This document shows positions 1-7,087 of a stretch of DNA of 45,720 nt, piece by piece. The stretch is from the IMG/VR virus record IMGVR_UViG_3300044294_000573, positions 1 to 45,720 of that record, one strand, 5' to 3'. Each line of letters starts with the position of its first letter. The stretch's first letter is position 1. The stretch comes from a virus. Below the pieces are notes generated by a model. That model worked only from the letters and a program-made list of their open reading frames with translations, was not told where the DNA came from and made no database searches. The translations under genes were made by a program, and so were the position numbers.

Positions 1-1254
1 ATGGCTAAAATCGTTACCCCACTTACTGATAGTAAGATAAGAACTGTTATTTCTAATCAAAAAAAAGAAGATCAAAAGAGAGCTTTTAAGTTAGCTGACG
101 GTAAAGGCTTGTATCTATTGATAGATAAGCATGGTGGTACTTATTGGCGATTCGACTATACACGCCCTATCGTTAAGACTCGTAATACTATTGCTATTGG
201 TGTCTACCCAGAAATTACATTAGCTCAAGCACGGCAGTATCGAGAAAAATTCAGATCAGAGCTAGCTAACAACCAAGATCCAGCAACTGAGAAGAAACAT
301 GAAGAACATCGTCAGGTATTTGCTTTAAAAAATACTTTTGAAGCGATAGCTAAAGACTTCATGGAAACCGAAGTACTTGCGGAATCTACATCCCAAAGAA
401 ATCAGTTTGTTTATAAATACCTTTTTCAAGCTATTGGTCATCGCCCTATCAACGAGATCACAGCAATTGAGTTATTAGACATTTGCAAGATTTATGAAAA
501 ACAAGGAAAAGTAGAAACTGCAAGAAGAATGCGGTCAAAAGCTTCTCAAGTGTTTAAATATGCTATTGCGTTAGGCATTTGTGATCGAAATGTTGCTCAT
601 GATATTCAAGGAATCATTAAACCAAGAAAATCTGAACACAATGCTGCAATAACAGATCCAAAGTTACTTGGTAAATTAGTATATTTAGTTGAGCAATATA
701 ATGGTCGTGGATCTATATCCGTCGCATATGCAATAAAGATACTGCCTCATGTTTTTACGAGACCAGGAGACTTACGACAAGCAAAATGGGCCGACATAGA
801 TTTTGATAATAAACAGTGGAAATTCACACCCAAGAAAACAGCAAACTCACTTTCTATAGATCTTATTGTTCCCTTGTCTGATCAGGTTTTTCAGTATTTT
901 AAAGAACTATATACAATAAATGGAAATCAGGAGTTTTGCTTTGCTAGTAACTCCACTGCTGGTGTTATAAGTGAATCAAGCATCAATAAAGCACTTAAGA
1001 ATTTAGGTTTTATTAATGGTGAGACAACTGGACATGGCTTTCGTGCAACTGCAAGAACTCTCTTGGATGAAGTTTTGAGATTTCCAATTGAACGAATTGA
1101 ACAGCAACTTGGCCATCAGGTTAGAGATGTGAATGGTCGTGCATACAATAGAACTAAGTATCTTGAAGAGCGTGTTGTGATGATGCAAGCTTGGTCAGAC
1201 TACCTTGATTCATTAAAGAGCGAGTATGAGAAATCTAAACTACTGCATGAATAA
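1..1254 (+). CDS. int: Tyrosine recombinase, phage integrase (P4/DUF4102-type)
   Basis: This 417-residue protein is the site-specific recombinase that would insert and, with an excisionase, remove the prophage. The N-terminus has the DUF4102 arm-binding pattern (KLADGKGLYLLI, then IGVYPEITLAQAR). The catalytic core follows: Arg254 in FTRPGDLR, His345 and Arg348 in HGFRATAR, His372 in LGHQ, and the likely nucleophile Tyr382 in AYNR. The typical C-terminal YLEERVVMMQAWSDYLD is present, so the enzyme looks complete. The window opens exactly on its ATG, so its promoter and the left attachment site are not visible. In an excised circle it would lie downstream of the + strand early operon that ends with the excisionase. 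Confidence 0.95.
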   Translation: MAKIVTPLTDSKIRTVISNQKKEDQKRAFKLADGKGLYLLIDKHGGTYWRFDYTRPIVKTRNTIAIGVYPEITLAQARQYREKFRSELANNQDPATEKKHEEHRQVFALKNTFEAIAKDFMETEVLAESTSQRNQFVYKYLFQAIGHRPINEITAIELLDICKIYEKQGKVETARRMRSKASQVFKYAIALGICDRNVAHDIQGIIKPRKSEHNAAITDPKLLGKLVYLVEQYNGRGSISVAYAIKILPHVFTRPGDLRQAKWADIDFDNKQWKFTPKKTANSLSIDLIVPLSDQVFQYFKELYTINGNQEFCFASNSTAGVISESSINKALKNLGFINGETTGHGFRATARTLLDEVLRFPIERIEQQLGHQVRDVNGRAYNRTKYLEERVVMMQAWSDYLDSLKSEYEKSKLLHE

Positions 1255-1266
1255 TTGAGAATAAAA

Positions 1267-1392
1267 ATGAAAGACTGGATCTACTTCTACATTGAACACA
1301 CTATCAAGTATGGCGAGCCTTTTTATAAAGAGGCTGGGTGGTCAATTGGTTTAAAGAATAGTTACGACATTATGACTAAATTACCAAGCTAG
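1267..1392 (+). CDS. Small hypothetical protein (41 aa)
   Basis: A short ORF begins with ATG 12 bases after the integrase stop, on the same strand. It encodes MKDWIYFYIEHTIKYGEP and ends LPS, and is rich in aromatic residues. I recognise no family. The upstream bases (ttgaga) make only a weak ribosome binding site, so translation would probably depend on coupling to the integrase. Its position between int and the next gene with little other space, and its ordinary codon use, make it plausible but unproven. Confidence 0.35.
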   Translation: MKDWIYFYIEHTIKYGEPFYKEAGWSIGLKNSYDIMTKLPS

Positions 1393-1426
1393 TCGCATAG
1401 GAATTTTTTTAAATTGAGATCTTGAA

Positions 1427-1864
1427 ATGGAAAGTAATAAGAACATATTAATTAGAAACTTAGCTGAAAGTGTTCTTAGATGCCTCGAGAATGAATTAAG
1501 CGGATTTATTAATAGTTGCTACGAACGATTCCCTCATGGCTGTTGCGATATTGCCTCTGGTCTATTATATAGAGCATTATGTAATGAAGGTTATGAGGAT
1601 ATTTTTATAATTAGAGGTGCAAATAAAGATAATTTATATCATGTTTGGGTTGAAGTTGATGAGTTAGTTATCGATTTAACTTCACATCAATTCGAACTCT
1701 TCGAAAAACCAATGATATTAATTAGAAAAAATGAATTTCCTTTAAATAAAATACCATTTTATTCTGATACTGAATTAACTGATATAAATGATTGGGACTA
1801 TTTTAATTGCCTAGCTATTGAGTTTTTTGAGATTTTTTACAGTCAATATTATACTCGGCAATAA
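1427..1864 (+). CDS. Putative papain/transglutaminase-like Cys-His-Asp protein
   Basis: This 145-residue protein is of unknown function. Three blocks occur in the order and spacing of a papain- or transglutaminase-like fold: FPHGCCDIAS (Cys39/Cys40 at the start of a helix), YHVWVEV (His72) and VIDLTSHQF (Asp83). No signal peptide or membrane segment is seen. It could be a peptidase, amidase, deamidase or acyl-transfer enzyme; nothing in the sequence chooses between them. It lies between the integrase and the SRAP gene, in the accessory part of the prophage where cargo genes are usual. It is more AT-rich than the structural genes, which suggests a separate origin. The ATG follows an AT-rich leader without a clear Shine-Dalgarno sequence. 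Confidence 0.55.
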   Translation: MESNKNILIRNLAESVLRCLENELSGFINSCYERFPHGCCDIASGLLYRALCNEGYEDIFIIRGANKDNLYHVWVEVDELVIDLTSHQFELFEKPMILIRKNEFPLNKIPFYSDTELTDINDWDYFNCLAIEFFEIFYSQYYTRQ

Positions 1865-1891
1865 TTTAAAAATGTAAAACTGAGGTACTAC

Positions 1892-2536
1892 ATGTGTGCC
1901 AACTATCAACCGATTTCAAAAAGTCGCGCTCAATTTCTAAATTTGTTTGAGCCTACATTTGACTATAAAACCGACGTATACCCTAACTATGAAGGTCCAA
2001 TCTTGTTCTCAAAACGCGGGAATATTGAATGGCGTTTAGCTCGATTTGGTCTAGTTGCACCATGGTTAGATGATATTAAGAAAGCAAAGAATACATATAA
2101 CGCTAGAACAGAGACTGTGGCGACAAAACCAAGTTTCCGTAATGCATGGAAGAAAAACCAATTTTGTCTTATTCCTGTTGAAACTATTTTTGAACCAAAA
2201 TATATCGATGGCAAGTCTCATTGGTATGGGATTTATCGCAGAGATGAAATGCCTTTTACTGTTGCTGGCATCTACGAATATGCGGTTATAGATGGCACTG
2301 AATACAGATCCATGTCTATGTTAACGATCAACTCTGATTCACATCCCTTCATGAATCAATTCCATGCTCCTGAAGATGAAAAACGTTCAATAATTGTTAT
2401 TCCTCAAGAGCGCAGAAATGATTGGTTGAATTGCTCACATGATCAAGCTCAAGATTTCTTCTTCGAGATGCCTGTAGATGAGTTCACAGCAGCACCAAAA
2501 TCAGAAATGCATAAATTCCGACCAAACGCTCATTAG
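1892..2536 (+). CDS. SOS response-associated peptidase, SRAP/YedK (HMCES) family
   Basis: SRAP proteins use Cys2, after removal of the initiator Met, to form a thiazolidine cross-link with abasic sites in single-stranded DNA and so shield them. Here the start MCANYQ provides Cys2. NARTET (Asn70, Arg72, Glu74), the FEP motif with Glu101, and NQFHAPEDEKR with His158 match the other conserved SRAP blocks. The usual HxRMP motif is altered to HAPEDEKR. At 214 residues it has family length. Placed just before umuD and umuC on the same strand, it fits a DNA-damage-tolerance cargo module. A ribosome binding site (tgagg) precedes the ATG. Confidence 0.92.
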   Translation: MCANYQPISKSRAQFLNLFEPTFDYKTDVYPNYEGPILFSKRGNIEWRLARFGLVAPWLDDIKKAKNTYNARTETVATKPSFRNAWKKNQFCLIPVETIFEPKYIDGKSHWYGIYRRDEMPFTVAGIYEYAVIDGTEYRSMSMLTINSDSHPFMNQFHAPEDEKRSIIVIPQERRNDWLNCSHDQAQDFFFEMPVDEFTAAPKSEMHKFRPNAH

Positions 2537-2663
2537 TCCACGACAAGCTGTGACTTCTTATTGTTTATCCACAGATAAATAAATTTGAATTTTAAAACTA
2601 AAAATCTTTAACATATATAGACAGATTCACTTCAAACACGCCTCGTAGCGTAGGAGTATCAAA

Positions 2664-3290
2664 ATGTCTAAGAAGTTGCCTATCTACTTCTCGGATGGTG
2701 CATGGTCGAGTTTACAAACTCTCATGGGACCTGAAGGGAAACCTAGTACTACCATCAATTCCTTGCTTGAACAGATCTCGATTCAAACAGATCTGATCGA
2801 TAAGCTTGGTCTCACACCTATCCTTCCAAAGTCTAAATCCTCTATACCTATGGCTTTAGAGCGCATTCCAGCTGGTCCTGCTTTTGCGACCAAAGATGAT
2901 CTAGAAACTACGGTGGATCTGAATGAATATCTCATTCACAATCCTATATCATCGTTTATAGCACGTGTAGACAGTGAGTCGATGTTGGGTGCTGGCCTTG
3001 AAATTAATGATCCCATCATCATCGATCGAAGCATAGAAGCTGCTCATCAAGATATTGTAGTTGCACTGATCGACAATAAAGACTCTACGATCAAGCGACT
3101 TATGATTACAGCCAAAATGTCTAAGTCGGAAATCAAAGAGATCTTTGGGGATGAAGATTATCCTTTACCTAAGGTTTGGCTAAAAGCTGAGAATCCTGCT
3201 TTTCAACACATCATTCCTGACGATAGCCAAACTGTTGTTATATGGGGTGTGGTGACGTTCAACTTAAAGCGTATGTGTTACCGCTCATAA
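2664..3290 (+). CDS. umuD: UmuD-like S24 peptidase with extended N-terminus (UmuDAb-like)
   Basis: This 208-residue protein is a self-cleaving LexA/UmuD-type serine peptidase. The cleavage pair is probably Ala70-Gly71 in ERIPAGPAF. The catalytic dyad is Ser106 (DSESMLGAG) and Lys144 (STIKRL), with spacings matching E. coli UmuD (24/60/97). The roughly 45 extra N-terminal residues compared with E. coli UmuD match the Acinetobacter UmuDAb form, which is known to act as a repressor of damage genes. This copy may therefore be a regulator, a polymerase V subunit, or both. The start has a good ribosome binding site (taggag). umuC follows 14 bases later. An AT-rich stretch with a TATATA box lies upstream. 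Confidence 0.9.
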   Translation: MSKKLPIYFSDGAWSSLQTLMGPEGKPSTTINSLLEQISIQTDLIDKLGLTPILPKSKSSIPMALERIPAGPAFATKDDLETTVDLNEYLIHNPISSFIARVDSESMLGAGLEINDPIIIDRSIEAAHQDIVVALIDNKDSTIKRLMITAKMSKSEIKEIFGDEDYPLPKVWLKAENPAFQHIIPDDSQTVVIWGVVTFNLKRMCYRS

Positions 3291-3304
3291 TAAGAAGAAT
3301 AGTC

Positions 3305-4600
3305 ATGAAAAGTAATACAAGGATATTCGCGCTAGTGGATGTCAATAACATGTACGCATCTTGTGAACGTGTTTTTAATCCATCCCTTAATGATCGCCCA
3401 GTAATTGTGCTTAGCAATAATGATGGCTGTGCCGTGGCTAGAAGTCAGGAAGCAAAAGATCTCGGAATAAAAATGGGTGTTCCACTATTCCAGATTGAAG
3501 ACATTGTTAAGAAGTACGATGTTCAGGTTCTCTCAAGTAACTACGCTCTATATGCTGAAATGTCACGCAGATTCATGAATCTGCTTAGCCAATATGTTGC
3601 GCCAGGAGAGCAAGAGATTTATAGCATTGATGAGTGCTTTCTTGAATTAACAGCATTCGAGAAAAACTATGATCTAACTGAATACGCTCAGGAAATGAGA
3701 TTGAAGGCTCAACAATGGCTAGGATTGCCCTGTTGCATTGGAATTGGCCGCAGTAAGACTGAGGCTAAAATTTCGAACCATATAGCGAAGAAAAATAAGT
3801 ATTTCAATGGGGTTTGTAATTTAGTAGAGATGGACCCGTGTTCATCTGAGCAATTACTCGCGCAGATAGATATTGGCGAGGTTTGGGGCGTTGGTCGCCA
3901 AAACTGTAAGAAACTAAACTTAATGAATATTAAGTCCGTATTGGATCTGATTGAGTCAAATCCGAAAGAGATTAAGAAAAGCTTTTCGATTGTAATGGAA
4001 AAAACTGTCCGCGAGTTGCAAGGCGTTTCATGCATCGATATTGAAAATGAAAACCCATCAAAGCAGCAAATCATAAGTAGCCGTTCGTATGGCCAACCCG
4101 TCTTAGAGAAAGATGATATTAAATCATCAGTGCGATTATTCGTAACGAGAGCGGTAGAACGTATGCGTCATGATGGATCTATTTGTAAAATGATAGGTGT
4201 ATTTATTCAGACTGGCCGTTTTAACCAGAGTGAAAAATACTCCCCCTACATCATTGTACAAATGCATGAACATACAGATGATTTATTAGAAATTACCAGG
4301 GCAGCAATGAAAGGGATCGATCAGATCTACAAGAAGGGATTCAAATATAAAAAGGCTGGCATCGTATTGCTCGAGTTAATTCCGAAGTCGAAATTTGTAC
4401 CTGATTTATTCACTGACTACACGCACCGAAATCAGCGCGAAAAGCTTTCTAAAACGTTGGAAGCTATCAAACAAAAATACGGCAAAGATCATGTTTCATT
4501 AGGACTTTGCAATGACACTAAGGCTATCTGGCAGATGAATCAAAACCGCCGATCGCCCTCTTATTTAACGAATTGGAATGAACTTTTTAGAATAGGATAA
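3305..4600 (+). CDS. umuC: Error-prone DNA polymerase V catalytic subunit UmuC
   Basis: A 431-residue Y-family polymerase that copies damaged DNA with low fidelity in complex with processed UmuD and RecA. Catalytic carboxylates are Asp12 in [18 protein letters not shown] and Asp109-Glu110 in [10 protein letters not shown]. The [16 protein letters not shown] and [10 protein letters not shown] blocks and the C-terminal little-finger region are all present, and the length is close to the E. coli protein (422). The ATG at 3305 is preferred over upstream in-frame starts because those lie inside umuD, and a purine-rich aagaag stands before it. It forms an operon with umuD and with the 74-residue gene that overlaps its stop codon. 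Confidence 0.95.
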   Translation: MKSNTRIFALVDVNNMYASCERVFNPSLNDRPVIVLSNNDGCAVARSQEAKDLGIKMGVPLFQIEDIVKKYDVQVLSSNYALYAEMSRRFMNLLSQYVAPGEQEIYSIDECFLELTAFEKNYDLTEYAQEMRLKAQQWLGLPCCIGIGRSKTEAKISNHIAKKNKYFNGVCNLVEMDPCSSEQLLAQIDIGEVWGVGRQNCKKLNLMNIKSVLDLIESNPKEIKKSFSIVMEKTVRELQGVSCIDIENENPSKQQIISSRSYGQPVLEKDDIKSSVRLFVTRAVERMRHDGSICKMIGVFIQTGRFNQSEKYSPYIIVQMHEHTDDLLEITRAAMKGIDQIYKKGFKYKKAGIVLLELIPKSKFVPDLFTDYTHRNQREKLSKTLEAIKQKYGKDHVSLGLCNDTKAIWQMNQNRRSPSYLTNWNELFRIG

Positions 4601-4824
4601 TGACTATGCATTTATTTAAATTAACTGATGAACAACTTACTCAAATGCTTATACCTGAACGTTTTGTTCCACCTACTCCACCAGAGTATGAAGGCAAGAA
4701 TATGGTTTATGTATTTGATAGCGAGGATTCGTTTAATCTTACTTACGATGAACTTGTAGAAATTATAAGAAAAGCAAGACAAGCAGGCCCAAGGATGGTG
4801 CCTGTGATTGGAACAGTAAGCTAA
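4600..4824 (+). CDS. Small hypothetical protein at the end of the umu operon
   Basis: A 74-residue acidic protein ([17 protein letters not shown], ending VPVIGTVS). Its ATG shares a base with the umuC stop (TAATG), so it is likely translated by coupling and belongs to the umuDC transcript. A second ATG at 4606 is possible. It has a proline-rich patch (VPPTPPEYEGK) and a predicted helix (TYDELVEIIRKARQA). I do not recognise a family. A 10-bp hairpin 18 bases downstream probably ends the operon. Confidence 0.6.
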   Translation: MTMHLFKLTDEQLTQMLIPERFVPPTPPEYEGKNMVYVFDSEDSFNLTYDELVEIIRKARQAGPRMVPVIGTVS

Positions 4825-4842
4825 TTAGTTAAGATCAATATT

Positions 4843-4870
4843 CAAATAGCTCTTACATCAGAGCTATTTG
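4843..4870. terminator. Hairpin between convergent genes
   Basis: A perfect 10-bp inverted repeat, CAAATAGCTC and GAGCTATTTG, with an 8-base loop. It sits between the + strand umu operon and the minus strand gene ending at 4864, whose stop codon lies inside the stem. No long T-run follows on either side, so it may be a weak bidirectional terminator or an RNA-stabilising 3' end. Confidence 0.55.
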
Positions 4871-5118
4871 ATACTCGAATTAATAATCTCATCAAAATTT
4901 GGATAAAATTTCTCTAAATTATTTATAAGCTGTATTTTAGAACTCTCATCATAGAGTTTGAATTTTAATGATTTTATATATTCTTCTACAAAAATTAATC
5001 GACTAAAGTCTGAGTCTTTAAGTGATTTCTCATTTAAAAACATATGATAAGTCAAAAGAAATCTATTCAGCCTATGATTAGTTCTGTTCCTTTCTCGAAC
5101 ATTCAATGTTTTATCCAT
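4864..5118 (-). CDS. Hypothetical protein (84 aa)
   Basis: A predicted soluble, mainly helical 84-residue protein, basic at the N-terminus (MDKTLNVRERNRTNHRLNRF) and with no recognised domain. The evidence that it is real is the strong Shine-Dalgarno sequence (taggaggaaaaaatt) at normal distance before the ATG. It runs against the umu operon and is read from the AT-rich 5119-5323 gap. It is a single-gene unit, a common form for prophage cargo or small regulatory genes. Confidence 0.6.
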   Translation of the reverse strand: MDKTLNVRERNRTNHRLNRFLLTYHMFLNEKSLKDSDFSRLIFVEEYIKSLKFKLYDESSKIQLINNLEKFYPNFDEIINSSIK

Positions 5119-5323
5119 AATTTTTTCCTCCTAATCTAGGATTGGAAAATAAATATTTTGAGAATAAAGTAAATAAATTGTCATATTTCATACTATAAAG
5201 TAATTCACATTTGTTACATTTTTATGACAGCAAATTTGTGATTTTTTTTCTAATTTTCATATAGATAACACAGTTTAATTATATTATTCTTTCATAAATT
5301 CTTAAAAGTGATGCATCAAAACC

Positions 5324-5557
5324 ATGAGCGATACAAGTCTTTTAAATGAATTGAACCTAATGATCGATCAATATGTTTCTAGAAATGGGCGACAACCTGA
5401 TCGAATTATTTTAGGTTACAAAGCCTATGGGGATCTAATGAATGATTCTGTATTTTCAAAAGAAGTGACTAATTCAGCACTGAATCCTAATAAAAGAAAA
5501 TACAAAAAATTAAAAATTAAGGTGACTAAAGATGATCATCAAATAGAACTGGAATAG
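5324..5557 (+). CDS. Hypothetical protein (77 aa)
   Basis: A 77-residue protein (MSDTSLLNELNLMIDQYVSR, then QPDRIILGYKAYGDLMND) with a very lysine-rich C-terminus (NKRKYKKLKIKVTK). No family is recognised. The RIILGYKAYGDLM segment recalls short phage proteins with an encapsulin-like strand-helix pattern, but this is too weak to name. It is the last + strand gene of the left accessory region, and its stop codon overlaps the start of a very strong terminator. The ATG lacks an obvious ribosome binding site, so expression may be low. Confidence 0.5.
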   Translation: MSDTSLLNELNLMIDQYVSRNGRQPDRIILGYKAYGDLMNDSVFSKEVTNSALNPNKRKYKKLKIKVTKDDHQIELE

Positions 5558-5600
5558 ATGAAAAGAAAAAGCCCTCGATTGAGGGCTTTTTCTTTTCATC
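5557..5600. terminator. Strong bidirectional intrinsic terminator
   Basis: A perfect 20-bp inverted repeat: a 5' arm ending AAAAAGCCCTC, loop GATT, and a 3' arm beginning GAGGGCTTTTT. Both strands give a GC-rich stem followed by a U-run. It separates the + strand accessory genes from the minus strand late operon and is likely the final stop of the late transcript. Confidence 0.9.
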
Positions 5601-5683
5601 TTAATAGTGAGCATAATTTTGCGCCAACTTATAACTATATATAGAATCTTGTGCATAAATTTTCTCAAAACTTACAACACTTC

Positions 5684-5848
5684 TTAAAGTGCTCTAACAT
5701 GAATACCAACATTAACGTGAGTATTGATTGTTTTAGCTGTGCAGCTTGGCAATATACACATAATAAAAACGCTCAAAATCAATGAAGATAGTGAGCGTTT
5801 GCAATGATGAACTACTTTGTTATGCGATCCGATTGTTGATCCAGCCAT
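5684..5848 (-). CDS. Possible Rz1-like lipoprotein (o-spanin) overlapping the endolysin gene
   Basis: A 54-residue ORF starting at an ATG inside the 3' end of the endolysin gene, in another frame, with AGGAG ten bases upstream. It has a basic segment (HHCKR), a hydrophobic stretch (SLSSLILSVFIMCIL) and a lipobox-like LPSC, leaving a short mature tail of about 19 residues. Gram-negative phages usually place a small outer-membrane lipoprotein spanin after the endolysin, and this is the only candidate here. The mature part is not proline-rich as in many Rz1 proteins and no inner-membrane partner is visible, so the call is tentative. Confidence 0.4.
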   Translation of the reverse strand: MAGSTIGSHNKVVHHCKRSLSSLILSVFIMCILPSCTAKTINTHVNVGIHVRAL

Positions 5849-6362
5849 AAAAGAACTGCTCCTGTGTTGGATTGCGTTCACAGATTTCGATATAGCGCTG
5901 CCCTTGCATGATGTTCAGAACTCGGATTAAGACCTTTTCACCTTCTTTCCCACGTTTGGCCACAAAGGTTTTCAGAGCATTCAAAGTGGCTGGTCCATAG
6001 ATTCCATCAATTACTAAATCTGACCAGCCGCCTTTACCTTGATTGTTCAATAGATTTAAAGCACGTTGAAGTAATGGCTTGGCAAAGCCAGTACCGCAAT
6101 TAACTCCTGTATCGAGTAGCTCTTCAGCCACAGCGGCACTAATCGTATTTACTTGTTCAAATCGCGGCGAGATCCAATACTGTTTTCGATAAATCTCTTT
6201 GGCCACATCTAAAGGTAGATCTCGCATATGACCTTTAAAGCCACTCGCACGTGCTACAGCTTCAGTAATACCGTACTTTGTAGCACCGCCTCGATCTGCG
6301 GGATTGTTTACATAACCGCCTTCACGTTTAATCAATTCATCTAGGTATTGTTCGATGTTCAT
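5820..6362 (-). CDS. Endolysin, GH108 N-acetylmuramidase with peptidoglycan-binding domain
   Basis: This 180-residue enzyme cuts the peptidoglycan glycan chain at the end of infection. The N-terminal part has the GH108 active-site pattern KREGGYVNNPADRGG, with catalytic Glu14, followed by ATKYGIT. The C-terminal half (LVIDGIYGPATLNALKTF) is the PG_binding_3-type domain usual in this family. The ATG at 6362 is chosen because a good site (aaaggaaag) precedes it and upstream frame extensions run through a terminator hairpin. No signal peptide is seen, so it should need the holin gene just upstream. Confidence 0.93.
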   Translation of the reverse strand: MNIEQYLDELIKREGGYVNNPADRGGATKYGITEAVARASGFKGHMRDLPLDVAKEIYRKQYWISPRFEQVNTISAAVAEELLDTGVNCGTGFAKPLLQRALNLLNNQGKGGWSDLVIDGIYGPATLNALKTFVAKRGKEGEKVLIRVLNIMQGQRYIEICERNPTQEQFFYGWINNRIA

Positions 6363-6381
6363 TTCACTTTCCTTTAGACGT

Positions 6382-6402
6382 AAAAAACCGCCTTTAAGCG
6401 GT
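6382..6402 (-). terminator. Intrinsic terminator between holin and endolysin genes
   Basis: On the minus strand ACCGC, a 6-base loop and GCGGT are followed by TTTTTTA. It lies after the holin stop and just before the endolysin ribosome binding site, so the endolysin would need readthrough or an antiterminated polymerase. Confidence 0.7.
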
Positions 6403-6420
6403 ATAGGAATCAAATCAGCT

Positions 6421-6795
6421 TTATTTAAAAATTGAGCCAAATGTTTCTTTGACTTCCACAATGATCTCAGCAAGTGACTTGCCTTTCATCAGCTGCACAG
6501 CTTGGTACAAGATACCAATACACAGCATTCCAAACACAGCAAACATCAGCATGACAAAGCCTTGAGCCATGTGTGAGTAATGTTTTGATAATTCATAGTA
6601 TTCAATAAAAGCTGAGCCACCGTATAAGCTAATTGCAACACTGAAGACAAATTTCATAATCACGCTAACGTTGATTTTAATTCGCCCTTCTTTGTCTATA
6701 TCTCCACTTAAGGTTAGTGCGAATATCGCCCCCACAACTGCTGCTAAAATCTTGATGAACCACGGCAAAGCTTTAATTGAAAGTTGTTCATGCAT
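6421..6795 (-). CDS. Putative holin
   Basis: A 124-residue membrane protein with three hydrophobic segments: ALPWFIKILAAVVGAIFALT, the VIMKFVFSVAISLYGG region, and MAQGFVMLMFAVFGMLCIGI. The charged C-terminus ends VKETFGSIFK. Size, three-helix layout and position directly before the endolysin fit a class I holin that opens the inner membrane. Family identity is not certain from motifs alone. The ATG at 6795 has GGAG eight bases upstream; an earlier in-frame start runs through the preceding hairpin. Confidence 0.75.
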   Translation of the reverse strand: MHEQLSIKALPWFIKILAAVVGAIFALTLSGDIDKEGRIKINVSVIMKFVFSVAISLYGGSAFIEYYELSKHYSHMAQGFVMLMFAVFGMLCIGILYQAVQLMKGKSLAEIIVEVKETFGSIFK

Positions 6796-6814
6796 TTTTA
6801 CCACTCCAGAAAAT

Positions 6815-6838
6815 GAAAAACCGCCCATAATTGGCGGT
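6815..6838 (-). terminator. Intrinsic terminator upstream of the holin gene
   Basis: On the minus strand ACCGCC, a 7-base loop and GGCGGT are followed by TTTTTCATTTT. It follows the 76-residue gene and precedes the holin ribosome binding site. Confidence 0.7.
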
Positions 6839-6856
6839 CATATTTATGTTTTAAAG

Positions 6857-7087
6857 TTAAACTTCGATTTGATATACAACACCCTCGGGTGCACTTCTCT
6901 TTATTTCATTTCCACTTATATAAACTTTATCTCCGGCAAAAAATTTTGTTGAACTAGTACAAAGCACAAGCCCTGTACCATCAGCCACTAATACTTTGTA
7001 ATTTGGATGATCTGCAATTTGAACTGTGCCAATAAATTCAGGGGTTTTGGGAAGCATCTCGAAAAAGCGATTGTAGATATTACTCAC
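6857..7087 (-). CDS. Small phage tail-associated hypothetical protein (76 aa)
   Basis: A 76-residue protein predicted to be mostly beta strand (GTVQIADHPNYKVLVADGTG, then GDKVYISGNEIK), suggestive of a small barrel. The start codon is GTG, overlapping the stop of the large tail gene upstream, with AGGG at proper distance, so it is translationally coupled. The pattern resembles small proteins beside baseplate hub genes, but no family is assigned. It may be a hub accessory or assembly protein. Confidence 0.65.
   Translation of the reverse strand: MSNIYNRFFEMLPKTPEFIGTVQIADHPNYKVLVADGTGLVLCTSSTKFFAGDKVYISGNEIKRSAPEGVVYQIEV

Noticed and set aside
1861-1891. AAAATGTAA-like half site before the SRAP gene
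   Set aside because: Only one half resembles the Acinetobacter damage operator; no inverted partner is present.
2585-2640. Possible UmuDAb/SOS operator upstream of umuD (TTGAA and TTCAA elements)
   Set aside because: The two halves are about 46 bases apart and do not match the known spaced palindrome; only an AT-rich promoter-like region can be supported.
3242-3304. N-terminal extension of UmuC
   Set aside because: It reads the umuD 3' end in another frame; the ATG at 3305 matches the family start.
3709-4074. 121-codon ORF on the minus strand within umuC
   Set aside because: Pure shadow of a well-conserved polymerase gene, with no ribosome binding site or domain.
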